Source of the DNA: Vibrio hibernica
GTDB lineage: Bacteria > Pseudomonadota > Gammaproteobacteria > Enterobacterales > Vibrionaceae
Reading direction: 5' to 3'
Length of the DNA: 64,000 nt
NCBI RefSeq assembly: GCF_015223435.1
Contig: NZ_VHKO01000012.1
Coordinates: 1 to 64,000 of the forward strand
The notes beneath the pieces were generated by a model, which was given only the letters and a program-made list of their open reading frames with translations, had not been told where the DNA came from and ran no database searches. How positions within the stretch are numbered: the stretch's first letter is position 1; every line of letters begins with the position of its first letter. The translations under genes were made by a program, and so were the position numbers. Below are positions 8,126-18,094 of this stretch, piece by piece.

Positions 8126-9187
8126 TTGGAATTTTTGTTGGATTACGGATTGTTTTTAGCCAAGATTGTGACATTTGTTGTTGCGGTAATTGCATTGATT
8201 ATTGGCATTAAAATGTTAGGTGGTAAAGGAGCAAACTCAACTGGTGCGCTCAAAGTTACGGACTTATGTGAAAAGATTGATAATACAATTTCACAATTGG
8301 AAGCGCATATACATGATGAAGCTTATTTAAAAGCTCGTCATAAAAGTGAAGTGAAAGCCGAAAAAGAAAAGCTTAAACAAGAAGCTAAACAAGCGAAAAA
8401 AGCCGCTAAATCAGGAGAACTAACCAGCCAACGTAAACCGCATTTATTTGTCTTGGATTTTAATGGCAGCATCGATGCCAAAGAAGTGAGTAGCTTACGA
8501 GAAGAGATTACGGCTATTTTATCTGTCGCTAAATCTGACGATGAAGTATTACTGAGACTCGAAACTGGTGGCGGAATGGTGCATGGTTATGGTTTAGCAT
8601 CCTCTCAGCTTGATCGCTTAAAGAAAGCGAATATACCGTTGACCATTTCAGTTGATAAAGTTGCCGCAAGTGGTGGTTATATGATGGCGTGTGTGGCCGA
8701 TAAAATTGTTTCGGCACCTTTTGCTATTGTGGGATCTATCGGTGTTATTGCTCAAATTCCTAATTTTCATAAAGTGTTAAAGAAAAATGATATTGAATTT
8801 GAACAATTAACGGCGGGTGAATATAAGCGTACGCTGACCATGTTTGGTGAAAACAGTGATAAAGCTCGTGAAAAATTCAAGCTTGAGTTAGAAGAGACGC
8901 ATGTATTATTTAAAGATTTTATTCATGAACATCGCCCAGATCTAGACTTAGAAAAAGTCGCGACAGGTGAGCACTGGTTTGGTTCTAAAGCACTTGAACT
9001 AGGCTTAGTAGATGAGATTAAAACATCTGATGATTTGATTGTTGAAGCGACAAAAGAGAAAGCAGTCTTAGCATTGCATTATGTAAAAAAGAAAAAATTA
9101 TCAGATAAGTTTGCAGGTACCGCGGCGAAAACGGTAGATAATGTTTTTTTGAAATTATTATCACGTGGTCAAAGGCCGATTATTTAA
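8126..9187 (+). CDS. sohB: Inner-membrane peptidase SohB (S49 family)
   Basis: A 353-residue membrane-anchored serine peptidase related to SppA. An N-terminal helix (about 9-30) is followed by a charged Lys/Ala-rich linker and the S49 domain with LRLETGGGMVHGYG, the nucleophile segment DKVAASGGYMMACVADKIV, and the Lys-bearing TAGEYKRTLT. I place the start at TTG 8126: GAGGA lies about 8 bases upstream and the N-terminus (MEFLLDYGLFLAKIV) then aligns with E. coli SohB. An ATG at 8120 is in frame but only two bases from that ribosome site. The reading frame stays open upstream to 8024. Confidence 0.92.
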   Translation: MEFLLDYGLFLAKIVTFVVAVIALIIGIKMLGGKGANSTGALKVTDLCEKIDNTISQLEAHIHDEAYLKARHKSEVKAEKEKLKQEAKQAKKAAKSGELTSQRKPHLFVLDFNGSIDAKEVSSLREEITAILSVAKSDDEVLLRLETGGGMVHGYGLASSQLDRLKKANIPLTISVDKVAASGGYMMACVADKIVSAPFAIVGSIGVIAQIPNFHKVLKKNDIEFEQLTAGEYKRTLTMFGENSDKAREKFKLELEETHVLFKDFIHEHRPDLDLEKVATGEHWFGSKALELGLVDEIKTSDDLIVEATKEKAVLALHYVKKKKLSDKFAGTAAKTVDNVFLKLLSRGQRPII

Positions 9188-9234
9188 TCTACCTCCTTAG
9201 AGTTAAACTGATTTATATCAACCTTTATGTAATT

Positions 9235-9260
9235 AAGCCCACTCTATAGTGGGCTTTTTT
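9235..9260 (+). terminator. sohB terminator
   Basis: AAGCCCACT, loop CTAT, AGTGGGCTT and a T-run. Nine perfect base pairs. Confidence 0.92.
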
Positions 9261-9464
9261 ATAAAATAAAATATCGCACTTTCATGTTTTTGTGCCATCT
9301 TTATTTCGTATTATTTGTTTTCCATACAAATTTATGGTCATTTATAATGAAAGTGCAAAAAAAGAAGACTGTTACTGGTCGACATAAAGGCTTGAATTCA
9401 AATACGGCAAAGAGCAAGATCGATGCTTACCCATCTGTTTGTATCAAAATGTTACGAGAGAGAA

Positions 9465-10313
9465 ATGGAAAACAATCAATTTGAATCATTAATGCCAGCA
9501 GAGATGGCACAAAAAGCCGCAGAAGCTGGCGCTTATAAAGTAAAGAAGCCATTTTTTAAAACCTTTATGCTTGCCATTACTGCAGGTATGCATATTGGGA
9601 TTGCCTTTATTTTCTACACCACAGTAACAAGTGGCACTCAAGATGTTGCGCCTGGATTGTCACACCTTGTCGGTGGCATTGCGTTTAGTCTTGGTTTGAT
9701 TTTAGTGGTTGTGACGGGGAGTGAACTATTCACTAGTTCGACCTTGACTGTCGTGGCAAAAGCAAGTGGTTTGATTACATGGGGTCAGTTACTTAAAAAT
9801 TGGATTCAAGTGTATTTTGGTAATTTTGTTGGGTGCTTAATTCTGGTTGGTATTATGCTTGTCGCTCAACAATATATGAGTGATAACGGTGGAATTGGCT
9901 TGAATGCTATGCACATTGCACAACATAAAATGCACCATAGTTTTGCTTCAGCGGTTGCTCTTGGCACCATGGCTAATTTATTAGTTTGTATTGGTGTTTG
10001 GATGTCTTATGCAGGGCGTACTGTGACCGATAAAATGCTTATTTTGATTTTACCCGTTGCCATGTTTGTTTCTTCAGGTTTTGAGCATAGCATCGCCAAT
10101 ATGTTTCAAATCCCATTTGCGATTGGTATTAAAACGTTTGCACCGGATAGTTTTTGGCAAATGACAGGTGCCACTGCAAGCCAGTTTGCTGATTTGAATA
10201 TGATGGACTTTCTTATTAATAACCTAATTCCGGTTACTATTGGCAATATTATTGGTGGTAGTGTGTTTGTCGGTATTTGGTTCTGGTCTATTTTTTTGCG
10301 TAAGTATAAATAA
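9465..10313 (+). CDS. focA: Formate channel FocA
   Basis: A 282-residue FNT-family membrane channel that exchanges formate. It has six hydrophobic helices and close matches to E. coli FocA: AITAG, HLVGGIAFSLGLILVVVTG, ELFTSSTL, GQLLKNW..VYFGNFVG, ANLLVCIGVWMSYAGR, GFEHSIANMF and NLIPVTIGNIIGGS. I place the start at ATG 9465 (MENNQFESLMPAEMA) because it aligns with FocA and is preceded by ACGAGAGAG; the open frame continues upstream to 9423 without similarity. The usual partner pflB is not adjacent. The gene interrupts the otherwise enteric-like order sohB-yciN-topA. Confidence 0.94.
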   Translation: MENNQFESLMPAEMAQKAAEAGAYKVKKPFFKTFMLAITAGMHIGIAFIFYTTVTSGTQDVAPGLSHLVGGIAFSLGLILVVVTGSELFTSSTLTVVAKASGLITWGQLLKNWIQVYFGNFVGCLILVGIMLVAQQYMSDNGGIGLNAMHIAQHKMHHSFASAVALGTMANLLVCIGVWMSYAGRTVTDKMLILILPVAMFVSSGFEHSIANMFQIPFAIGIKTFAPDSFWQMTGATASQFADLNMMDFLINNLIPVTIGNIIGGSVFVGIWFWSIFLRKYK

Positions 10314-10364
10314 AGAACAAATCGGCATTAGATCTAATATTAAAATGCCCAATTGATTTGAAGA

Positions 10365-10404
10365 GCCCCCAATCGTTAGAAGTGTAACGTTGGGGGCATT
10401 TTTT
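10365..10404 (+). terminator. focA terminator
   Basis: GCCCCCA pairs with TGGGGGC, and the stem continues with one bulge through CGTT/AACG, then a T-run. Confidence 0.88.
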
Positions 10405-10420
10405 GTCTTAAATTCGTAAC

Positions 10421-10574
10421 CGTTCACCGGGAGTGTATTGACAAGCATTCTGGAGTATGCCTCAGAGCATTTTAATGCTTATTCTCTGGCATTTAGAAAA
10501 GTTTTAATGCCCGTACGTTATAAAAACACATAATTCCTTACTTTTCACCGTTGTCAAGCCCCTCCCGGTGAACG
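10421..10574. repeat. 154-bp element with long imperfect terminal inverted repeats
   Basis: The outer arms CGTTCACCGGGAG (10421-10433) and CTCCCGGTGAACG (10562-10574) are perfect inverted copies. On the same symmetry axis, TTGACAA (10438-10444) and TTGTCAA (10551-10557) extend the match to 20 of 24 positions. Inside, TGCCtCAGAG...CTCTGGCA encloses AGCATTTTAATGCT (about 10458-10492), so the transcript would fold into nested hairpins. There is no ORF. The pattern is like an ERIC- or MITE-type intergenic element; which one cannot be told from one copy. Confidence 0.8.
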
Positions 10575-10627
10575 CTTACTTAAATTCTATTCTTTACTAT
10601 TTTGTAACGATGATTATTTTGTCGTAA

Positions 10628-10885
10628 TCAGTGCACTGTGTGTTCTAACGTAAATTCTTTTGAAAGATGCAATGCGAGATATTTGAACATATTAAATACC
10701 GCTGTGCTTTTGGCCGTCGGTAAGCCTTGAACATCTAAAAAATACTCACCTTTAAAAATTAATACGTCATCTTTTTCTGTCACTGAAGTGGCTCGCATAC
10801 CTTCAATATAATTGTCATTTTCTTGGATTACTTGGTTTGCGATAAGAAGAAGATTGAATTCTGAAATGCTTTTTTTCTCAGTCAT
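10628..10885 (-). CDS. yciN: YciN family protein (DUF2498)
   Basis: An 85-residue protein matching E. coli YciN, including the invariant run QGLPTAKSTAVFNMFK and GEYFLD upstream of it. Function is unknown. There is no signal peptide or membrane segment. As in enterics, it lies next to topA, here divergent from it. Confidence 0.92.
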   Translation of the reverse strand: MTEKKSISEFNLLLIANQVIQENDNYIEGMRATSVTEKDDVLIFKGEYFLDVQGLPTAKSTAVFNMFKYLALHLSKEFTLEHTVH

Positions 10886-11179
10886 AATAAACCTGTCTGT
10901 AGATTGGAGATGATGAATATCAAACCTTAGTTGTTCTAGTGTAAAACGAAAGATTTATGAAGTTAAATTAAATTTGGCGGTAAATATTGAGCCAGATCAT
11001 CGTTTAGTGTATTGAAAGGAAAGTGGCTTTTTTGTTTAGTTGTCGAGCATTTAGTACGAAAAATGAAAAAACAGGTTGATCTTATTCAAAACTCACTCGA
11101 TAGTAAAAAAAGAAGCAGTTTTATAAAAGTGCATGCAGATAATAAAAAATGCAGCCGATGAGGATGTTTAGAATTAGTT

Positions 11180-13816
11180 ATGGGTAAATCTCTTGTTATC
11201 GTGGAGTCACCAGCCAAAGCAAAGACGATCAATAAATATCTTGGAAAAGATTTTGTAGTGAAGTCGAGCGTTGGGCATGTTCGTGACTTGCCAACTGCCG
11301 GTCAGAGCAGTGGTAAAAAAGCAGCGGCTATCTCAACCAAAGGTATGAGCCCAGAAGACAAAGCTCGTATCAAAAAAGAGAAAGATAAAACCGCACTGAT
11401 TAGAAAAATGGGTATTAATCCTTTTAATGGCTGGGAAGCGAATTATCAGATCCTGCCAGGTAAAGAAAAGGTGGTTGCTGAATTACAAAAGCTTGCCAAA
11501 GATGCCGATTGCATTTATCTCGCAACCGATTTGGATCGCGAAGGAGAGGCCATCGCGTGGCACCTTCGTGAGCTCATCGGTGGTGATGATTCGCGATATA
11601 AACGAGTAGTATTTAACGAAATTACAAAAAATGCCATTCAGCAAGCGTTTGAGACTCCAGGCGAGCTCAACATTGATGGTGTTAATGCTCAGCAGACTCG
11701 TCGTTTTCTCGATCGCGTTGTTGGCTTTATGGTTTCACCGTTACTTTGGAAAAAAGTGGCACGAGGCTTATCGGCAGGTCGTGTTCAATCGGTAGCCGTA
11801 AAATTGCTGGTGGAACGTGAGCGTGAAATCAACGCATTTATTCCTGAAGAATTTTGGGATATTCATGCTGATACAAAAACTCAGGATAAAACGGATTTTC
11901 GTTTATTAGTCGCGCAAAAAGATGGCGTGTCATTTAAACCCGTTAATGAAGCCGAAGCAAAATCAGCTTTATCGGTATTAGAAAAAGCGAAATACGAAGT
12001 CTGTAAACGTGAAGATCGTCCAACGTCAAGTAAGCCATCTGCGCCTTATATCACGTCTACATTGCAACAAGCTGCCAGTACTCGTTTAGGTTATGGTGTG
12101 AAAAAGACCATGATGCTAGCTCAGAGGCTCTATGAGGGCGGTTACATCACTTACATGCGTACTGACTCAACTAATTTGAGTTCAGAGGCTGTAGAAGCTT
12201 GTCGCGGGTTTATTCAATCTGAATTCGGTGATGTTTACCTTCCGGAAAAAGCACTGACTTATGGTAGTAAAGCAGGCGCACAAGAAGCGCACGAAGCAAT
12301 ACGTCCTTCAAGTGTTGATGTCAAAACTGATGATCTGCAAGGTATGGAAGCCGATGCGCATAAATTATATTCATTAATTTGGAATCAATTTGTTGCATGT
12401 CAAATGATGCCTGCAAAATATGACTCGACTACGGTTAGTGTCAAAGCCGATGAGTACACACTCAAAGCGAAAGGCCGTATTCTAAAATTTGATGGTTGGA
12501 CTCGTGTTCAACGCCCAATGGGTAAAAATGAAGATCTGATCCTGCCTGCGGTTAGTGTTGGTGACACATTAGCCTTGCAACAACTCGATCCTAAACAGCA
12601 CTTTACTAAGCCGCCAGCCCGTTTTACCGAAGCCGCATTGGTAAAAGAATTGGAGAAAAAAGGTATTGGTCGTCCTTCGACTTATGCTTCTATTATTTCA
12701 ACGATTCAGGATCGTGGTTATGTCAAAGTCGATCAGCGCCGTTTCTATGCTGAAAAAATGGGTGAAATTGTTACAGACCGGTTAGACGGTAGTTTCAATG
12801 ACTTAATGAACTACGACTTTACTGCACGGATGGAAGCAAAACTAGATTCGATTGCCGAAGGCTCAATTACTTGGACCCAAGTACTGGATGACTTCTTCAA
12901 TGACTTTACCACCGATCTTGATAAAGCTGATTTGGATGAATCTGAAGGTGGCATGACACCAAATAAGATCGTTGAAACCAACATTGAATGCCCAACTTGT
13001 TCTCGTCCAATGGGAATTCGTACCGCATCAACGGGTGTATTCCTCGGTTGCTCTGGTTATGCTTTACCTCCGAAAGAGCGTTGTAAGACAACGATCAATT
13101 TAGGTGATGAAGACGGTATTATTAACGTTCTTGAAGAAGATGTTGAGACGGCTGCACTTCGTGCGAAAAAACGTTGTCCGATCTGTGAAACCGCGATGGA
13201 TGCGTATTTAATCGACGATACGCGTAAAATGCATGTTTGTGGTAATAATCCAAACTGTGATGGTTATGTGGTCGAATTTGGTGAGTTTAAGCCAAAAGGT
13301 TATGACGGTCCATTGGTTGAATGCGACAAATGTGGTTCAGATATGGTGCTGAAAAATGGCCGTTTTGGTAAATATATGGGTTGTACCAGTGAAGACTGTA
13401 AAAATACCCGTAAGATTTTACGTAATGGCGATGTTGCTCCACCGAAAGAAGATCCTGTGCATTTCCCAGAACTGCCTTGTTCAAATTCGGATGCTTACTT
13501 TGTGTTACGTGATGGCGCATCTGGCTTATTTATGGCCGCGAGCAATTTCCCTAAATCCCGTGAAACTCGAGCACCACTTGTGGCGGAAATGGCTGAATAC
13601 AAAGATCGTATTTCGCCTAAGTTCCAATACTTAGCCAGTGCACCAGTGGCGGATCCTGATGGATTACCAACCGTGGTACGTTTTAGTCGAAAATCGAAAG
13701 AGCATTATGTTCGCTCTGAAGTAGATGCAAAACCAACCGGATGGACCGCTTTGTATGATAACGGCAAGTGGGAAATCACAGACAAACGTAAAAAGCCTAA
13801 GAAAGAATCTGAATAA
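11180..13816 (+). CDS. topA: DNA topoisomerase I
   Basis: An 878-residue type IA topoisomerase that relaxes negative supercoils. The TOPRIM domain begins at once ([17 protein letters not shown]) with [13 protein letters not shown] supplying the acidic metal-binding residues. The catalytic tyrosine is Tyr325 in [14 protein letters not shown], corresponding to E. coli Tyr319. [12 protein letters not shown] is present in the core. The C-terminal part carries three four-cysteine zinc ribbons (CPTC, CPIC and CDKC starts) and ends in a basic tail. Length is slightly above E. coli (865). It lies between yciN and a CysB homologue as in enterics. Confidence 0.98.
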   Translation: MGKSLVIVESPAKAKTINKYLGKDFVVKSSVGHVRDLPTAGQSSGKKAAAISTKGMSPEDKARIKKEKDKTALIRKMGINPFNGWEANYQILPGKEKVVAELQKLAKDADCIYLATDLDREGEAIAWHLRELIGGDDSRYKRVVFNEITKNAIQQAFETPGELNIDGVNAQQTRRFLDRVVGFMVSPLLWKKVARGLSAGRVQSVAVKLLVEREREINAFIPEEFWDIHADTKTQDKTDFRLLVAQKDGVSFKPVNEAEAKSALSVLEKAKYEVCKREDRPTSSKPSAPYITSTLQQAASTRLGYGVKKTMMLAQRLYEGGYITYMRTDSTNLSSEAVEACRGFIQSEFGDVYLPEKALTYGSKAGAQEAHEAIRPSSVDVKTDDLQGMEADAHKLYSLIWNQFVACQMMPAKYDSTTVSVKADEYTLKAKGRILKFDGWTRVQRPMGKNEDLILPAVSVGDTLALQQLDPKQHFTKPPARFTEAALVKELEKKGIGRPSTYASIISTIQDRGYVKVDQRRFYAEKMGEIVTDRLDGSFNDLMNYDFTARMEAKLDSIAEGSITWTQVLDDFFNDFTTDLDKADLDESEGGMTPNKIVETNIECPTCSRPMGIRTASTGVFLGCSGYALPPKERCKTTINLGDEDGIINVLEEDVETAALRAKKRCPICETAMDAYLIDDTRKMHVCGNNPNCDGYVVEFGEFKPKGYDGPLVECDKCGSDMVLKNGRFGKYMGCTSEDCKNTRKILRNGDVAPPKEDPVHFPELPCSNSDAYFVLRDGASGLFMAASNFPKSRETRAPLVAEMAEYKDRISPKFQYLASAPVADPDGLPTVVRFSRKSKEHYVRSEVDAKPTGWTALYDNGKWEITDKRKKPKKESE

Positions 13817-13840
13817 AGTTATATTCTTTAGCTAGAAACA

Positions 13841-13880
13841 AAAGAAACCCCAGCGATTTAGTTATCACTGGGGTTTCTTT
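13841..13880. terminator. Bidirectional topA / cysB-like terminator
   Basis: AAAGAAACCCCAG pairs with CTGGGGTTTCTTT, with one mismatch and an inner GAT/ATC, a TTAGTT-type loop and flanking A and T runs. It lies between convergent genes. Confidence 0.93.
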
Positions 13881-13916
13881 ATTCGGTAGTGCTAATTGGG
13901 ATAGTATTATTGGTTG

Positions 13917-14885
13917 TTAATATTCAGGCAGCACAAAATTTTCAGCGAGTTTTTTAATCTCTAGATCATTCATTACCACAATTTTTTCCATTGTTTCTCG
14001 CGTGAGATGTGGGCAGAAATGTTCGATGAAATCATAAGTATGTCGTTGTAAGAAAATATTGCGGCTAAAGCATATCCATGCGCTGCAAGATGGAAGTTCA
14101 TCAATATCAATAGTCACAATATTATCATCATGGATATTATTGGCGGCAACAGATGCCACAATACCAACACCAAAGTTCAAGTCGACGTATTTTAAGATCA
14201 CATCAACATCCATAACGGTCATAAAATAATGGGGTGACAAGCCTCGTTCTGAAAAGGCTTTTTCTTGCACTAACTTACCGGTTGAACCTGCTTCGTAACT
14301 GATTATTGGATATTTTGAAATGTCCTCTAAAGTGACTTTGGATTTAGTGGCCAACGGGTGATTTTTAGGAACAACCAGTGACATTCTCCACAAGTAAGCG
14401 GGTAAAATAATGGCGTTCGACTCCGGCTTGACATCTTGTGCGACAATAGAAAAATCAGAATGCCCTTTAGGGATTAAAGACCCATTTTTATCAGGCTGCA
14501 CAGATCCAATATGGAAGGTGATTTGTGGGTAACGTTTGACAAATTTATTGACGGTATTGGGCAATATAAAGCGAGCGATAGTATTGGTTGTATAAATATT
14601 CAAACAACCATTATCAGGGTTCACAAATGTTTTCGATATTTCGAGAATTTTACTTTCAATTTCGAGCATCTTCTCCACTTCATTTAAAATCAACTTTCCT
14701 TCTGGAGTGATGGAGTTTAAATGTTTACCTTTACGCTCGAAAATCTTTAAACCTAACTCAGACTCAAGTAAACCTATTTGTTTGCTCACTCCTGGCTGAG
14801 TGGTAAATAAGCTTTGAGATGCCAATGAGATATTTAAATCGTTTTTTACGATAGCACTTAAATATTTAAGCTGTTGTAATTTCAT
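13917..14885 (-). CDS. LysR-family regulator, divergent CysB homologue
   Basis: A 322-residue LysR-type activator. The length, the N-terminus MKLQQLKYL and the position next to topA are those of CysB, which controls sulfur assimilation and responds to O- or N-acetylserine. The HTH segment reads SLFTTQPGVSKQIGLLESELG. The rest is much more divergent from E. coli CysB than neighbouring proteins are from their orthologues. In the ligand pocket Thr100 and Thr102 are kept (TTNTIAR), but the usual Gln103 is Ile. DADV becomes DVDV, and LTRETM is kept near the C-terminus. It may be a fast-evolving cysB or a CysB/Cbl paralogue in its place, so I leave the symbol blank. Confidence 0.8.
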   Translation of the reverse strand: MKLQQLKYLSAIVKNDLNISLASQSLFTTQPGVSKQIGLLESELGLKIFERKGKHLNSITPEGKLILNEVEKMLEIESKILEISKTFVNPDNGCLNIYTTNTIARFILPNTVNKFVKRYPQITFHIGSVQPDKNGSLIPKGHSDFSIVAQDVKPESNAIILPAYLWRMSLVVPKNHPLATKSKVTLEDISKYPIISYEAGSTGKLVQEKAFSERGLSPHYFMTVMDVDVILKYVDLNFGVGIVASVAANNIHDDNIVTIDIDELPSCSAWICFSRNIFLQRHTYDFIEHFCPHLTRETMEKIVVMNDLEIKKLAENFVLPEY

Positions 14886-15061
14886 CCGTCATTCCTATCA
14901 TCCATATATGCTCATCTTACTTGAAAGTACAGCTTTGCAATGCTGATACTCTCCGAGCACATATTCACCTATTTTGAAGATAATACTTTAATAATTTTAA
15001 GATGCTTGATTATTGAGTCTCTGGCAAGTGAAATCATGACTTAATATTGGCCGGATAGTTA

Positions 15062-15829
15062 TTACTTATTAGATTTTAGTGGATTACCACTATGAAATCG
15101 GAAGTTTTTATCAGGGCGTTGTATTAATTGAGCCTCATGCTGACCTATCAGGGCTACTCGTTCGCTAATATCACCATCAGCAATGCTCTCAGCAAGATTC
15201 AAATAATCTTGATAATGGCGAGCTTCTGAACGTAATAGTGAAACATAAAAGCTGTTTAGTTCTTTATCCAAAAATGGCGCTAATTTTGCGAAGCGCTCGC
15301 ATGATCTTGCTTCAATATAAGCTCCGATAATGAGCTTATCAATTAATGCTTCAGGTTCGTAGTGACGAACCATACTCATTAGTCCTTTAGCATATGTACC
15401 AGCAGTCATATTTTGGTATGGAATATCTCGATCTTTCATTATTTCGAGTACTTGCTCAAAATGATGAAATTCTTCTTTGATGAGTCTGACCATTTTATCG
15501 ACTAAATCTTGTCCATATGGTGTGTTCTTTTTGACGGTTAAATTAGATGACTGCATGATGCTTTTTTCTGGGAAACTTATATTTCGAATCCACTTATAAA
15601 CATAATCTTCATAAGGCTTCGCCCATAGTATAATGATGGCTGCACTTTCTTGGGTTACCGCATACTTTCGGAGCAAAAACATTGCCGTTTGCGCCGCTTT
15701 TAGCTCGCAGTTACAATGATCAATCAGCAGAGAGCGAAGCTGCTCTGGTTGCTTCGCTTTTTCAATCCAAGCATCAGGTGTTGCACATTGTAAGAATGAG
15801 TTAATAGGAGCGAGGAGTTGGTGTAGCAT
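15062..15829 (-). CDS. miaE: tRNA-(ms2io6A)-hydroxylase MiaE
   Basis: A 255-residue non-haem diiron monooxygenase that hydroxylates the isopentenyl group of ms2i6A37 in tRNA. Two ExxH-type iron-binding segments are visible (KEEFHHFEQV and SEARHYQDYL), with CELKAAQTAMFLLRKY near the N-terminus as in Salmonella MiaE. The frame is open 56 codons further upstream, but that stretch is basic, has no similarity and overlaps the divergent gene at 15986. I start at ATG 15829 (MLHQLLAPINSFLQC), which aligns with the family, although its ribosome site is weak. Confidence 0.9.
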   Translation of the reverse strand: MLHQLLAPINSFLQCATPDAWIEKAKQPEQLRSLLIDHCNCELKAAQTAMFLLRKYAVTQESAAIIILWAKPYEDYVYKWIRNISFPEKSIMQSSNLTVKKNTPYGQDLVDKMVRLIKEEFHHFEQVLEIMKDRDIPYQNMTAGTYAKGLMSMVRHYEPEALIDKLIIGAYIEARSCERFAKLAPFLDKELNSFYVSLLRSEARHYQDYLNLAESIADGDISERVALIGQHEAQLIQRPDKNFRFHSGNPLKSNK

Positions 15830-15985
15830 AATAGCGATAAGCCTATTCAAAATACTGGATGGCGTGATGTTATCACAGCGTACTCTGGTTTTGTAACGAG
15901 GCTTTCTTTGCTTATTCGGTAGTGGTTTTAATGCCTTTAGAGCTAGTCCGGTATTATTGGTTATTAAGTAAGGCGGTATTTTAGC

Positions 15986-17221
15986 GTGGATAGTCAACTA
16001 TCTAATCAATTTATGGATCTGGATTGCTTCTTACAAAAAACATCAAACCTATGGCGATTTGAACCGTTTCAACAAAGCATCCATTTAGATTTACCGTGGC
16101 AACAGACTCATCCTGACTTGTGTCAATTGTTAAATGGATTAACGAAAAAGGATATTCTTCGACTTAAGCAGAATACCACCGATCTTATCGTGTTACTGAC
16201 ACCTTATATTCCGGAGTTAGATTCTGTAGTCACTTTATGCCAATTGGATCCCTTAAACTCCGAAGAACTAGTGTTGCCTCAAGGTTTTGATGTCGGTATT
16301 CCTGGCCGTAAATGGCAACAAATTTGTACTATGGGGATGGCGGCGTTAAAAGTGGAATTGGCTGATGATTCGGGTGAATGGCTTGAATGGTGTGCAGGTA
16401 AAGGTTATTTGGGACAAGTGATATCGCAACAATCCCAACGTCCTGTTACCAGCTTAGAATGGCAGCACTCACTTTGTCATTCAGGACAAGTACTAGCCGA
16501 TAAGCGCCAATTAATGATGAATTTTGTGCAAGGAGATGCACTATCTGAAAAAGTGAAGTTAATAATGAAGCCGAATCAGCATGCCGTTGCTTTGCACGCA
16601 TGTGGTGATTTGCATGCTCATTTAATTGAATTAGCTCGAGATGTTGGTTTGTCTGCTTTGACAATTTCGCCTTGTTGTTATCACTTAACTCAATTCGATA
16701 CTTATCAAGCTTTATCGGCAGAGGGCAAAAAATCCTCTTTGCAATTATCTAAAAATGAATTGCGGATCCCCCTGCAAGAAACAGTGACAGGCGGACAAAG
16801 GGTACAATTGCACCGACGGCAAGAAATGACATATCGTTTAGCGGTTGATTGTTTACGGCAAGAAGATTTGGGAGAGCGGCAATATACGCCGTTACCTAGT
16901 ATTAAAAAATCCGAATTAAGTTTAGGTTTTGCGCATTTCTGCAACTGGGCTAATCAACAACCCTCATTTCAGAAAAAACAGCTGGATTTATCATTGGGTG
17001 ATTTGGGGGTTTACTTAGCCAAGGGGGAGAAAAGGTTTATTCACATGGAGAGAATGAGTCTGGTTCAGCAAGTATTTCGTCGGGCATTAGAAATGTGGTT
17101 GGTGTATGACAAAGCATTAAGATTAGAACAAGATGGGTACCGTGTGAGTTTGAGTCTATTTTGCACACGTGAAATTACCCCTAGAAATATTCTCATACAA
17201 GCACAAAAACTAAATAGGTAG
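15986..17221 (+). CDS. SAM-dependent methyltransferase, Methyltransf_32-like
   Basis: A 411-residue protein with a Rossmann methyltransferase domain in its middle. Motif I is LEWCAGKGYLGQVIS (about 132-146), followed by VALHACGDLHAHLI and the characteristic SPCCYHLT. This pattern is that of the PF13679-type domain found in GSTCD-like proteins. The substrate is unknown. GTG at 15986 is the first start in the frame. It is divergently transcribed from miaE, with about 156 bases between their chosen starts. Confidence 0.8.
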   Translation: MDSQLSNQFMDLDCFLQKTSNLWRFEPFQQSIHLDLPWQQTHPDLCQLLNGLTKKDILRLKQNTTDLIVLLTPYIPELDSVVTLCQLDPLNSEELVLPQGFDVGIPGRKWQQICTMGMAALKVELADDSGEWLEWCAGKGYLGQVISQQSQRPVTSLEWQHSLCHSGQVLADKRQLMMNFVQGDALSEKVKLIMKPNQHAVALHACGDLHAHLIELARDVGLSALTISPCCYHLTQFDTYQALSAEGKKSSLQLSKNELRIPLQETVTGGQRVQLHRRQEMTYRLAVDCLRQEDLGERQYTPLPSIKKSELSLGFAHFCNWANQQPSFQKKQLDLSLGDLGVYLAKGEKRFIHMERMSLVQQVFRRALEMWLVYDKALRLEQDGYRVSLSLFCTREITPRNILIQAQKLNR

Positions 17222-17490
17222 TCATTCACCTGATTTTATTTTTTATGGCGACACCAAAATCGGGTCGTTAATTGTGTTTGTGTCCTTATTATATGGTTTT
17301 TATTGGTTTATCTGTCTATTTTTAGGTTATTCATTGGATAAAAATGAAGTATAGTAGTGTTTCAGTGATATTTGATACTGAGAGTACCTTTTGTATTTGG
17401 AACTTAGCTTTCAGCACTTTAGGTCGAGAGATAAGACAATAGAAATCAAAATAAAGTACATTTTGCAGGGACGTAATTAAGGTGGAATTA

Positions 17491-17985
17491 ATGTCAGATA
17501 ATTATAAAAAACCGTCCAAGGATTTGGATCGGATTGATCGTAACATTTTAAATGAATTACAAAAAGATGGTCGCATTTCAAATGTGGAGCTGTCTAAAAG
17601 GGTAGGGCTCTCTCCTACACCATGTTTAGAGCGTGTTCGTCGCTTAGAACGTCAAGGTTATATTACCGGCTATACGGCTTTGCTTAACCCGCAGTACCTT
17701 GATGCTTCGCTACTCGTTTTTGTAGAAATTACATTAAATCGTGGTGCTCCGGATGTATTTGAGCAATTTAACACAGCCGTACAAAAGTTGGATGATATCC
17801 AAGAGTGCCATTTAGTTTCAGGTGATTTTGATTACCTATTGAAAACGCGTGTATCGGATATGAGCGCTTATCGTAAGTTACTTGGCGATACTCTTCTTCG
17901 CCTTCCGGGGGTAAATGACACTCGTACTTATGTTGTGATGGAAGAAGTAAAACAATCTAGTCAACTTGTGATTCAAACCCGATAA
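17491..17985 (+). CDS. lrp: Leucine-responsive regulatory protein Lrp
   Basis: A 164-residue global regulator, nearly identical to E. coli Lrp from KDLDRIDRNILNELQ on. It has an N-terminal HTH (NVELSKRVGLSPTPCLERVRRLE) and a C-terminal RAM/ligand-binding domain (LVFVEITLNRGAPDVFEQF, HLVSGDFDYLL). ATG 17491 gives the family length and follows AAGGTGG; the frame also permits a GTG at 17482. It heads the conserved order lrp-ftsK-lolA-rarA-serS. Confidence 0.97.
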   Translation: MSDNYKKPSKDLDRIDRNILNELQKDGRISNVELSKRVGLSPTPCLERVRRLERQGYITGYTALLNPQYLDASLLVFVEITLNRGAPDVFEQFNTAVQKLDDIQECHLVSGDFDYLLKTRVSDMSAYRKLLGDTLLRLPGVNDTRTYVVMEEVKQSSQLVIQTR

Positions 17986-18094
17986 AACAAAATTTGTACG
18001 ATTGTTGTCAGGATGTGTTCAAATCTGCGTCTTGGCGACCTTTGACTATAGGTTTTTTTTCTTGTTTCGGGTATTGTTAGCAGGTGTTGTCTAC

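Noticed and set aside
9347-9484. 45-codon lysine-rich ORF overlapping the focA start
   Set aside because: No ribosome site upstream and it runs into focA in another frame; could be revisited if conserved in relatives.
15830-15997. 56-codon N-terminal extension of miaE
   Set aside because: Basic sequence without family similarity that overlaps the divergent methyltransferase start; the internal ATG at 15829 fits MiaE.
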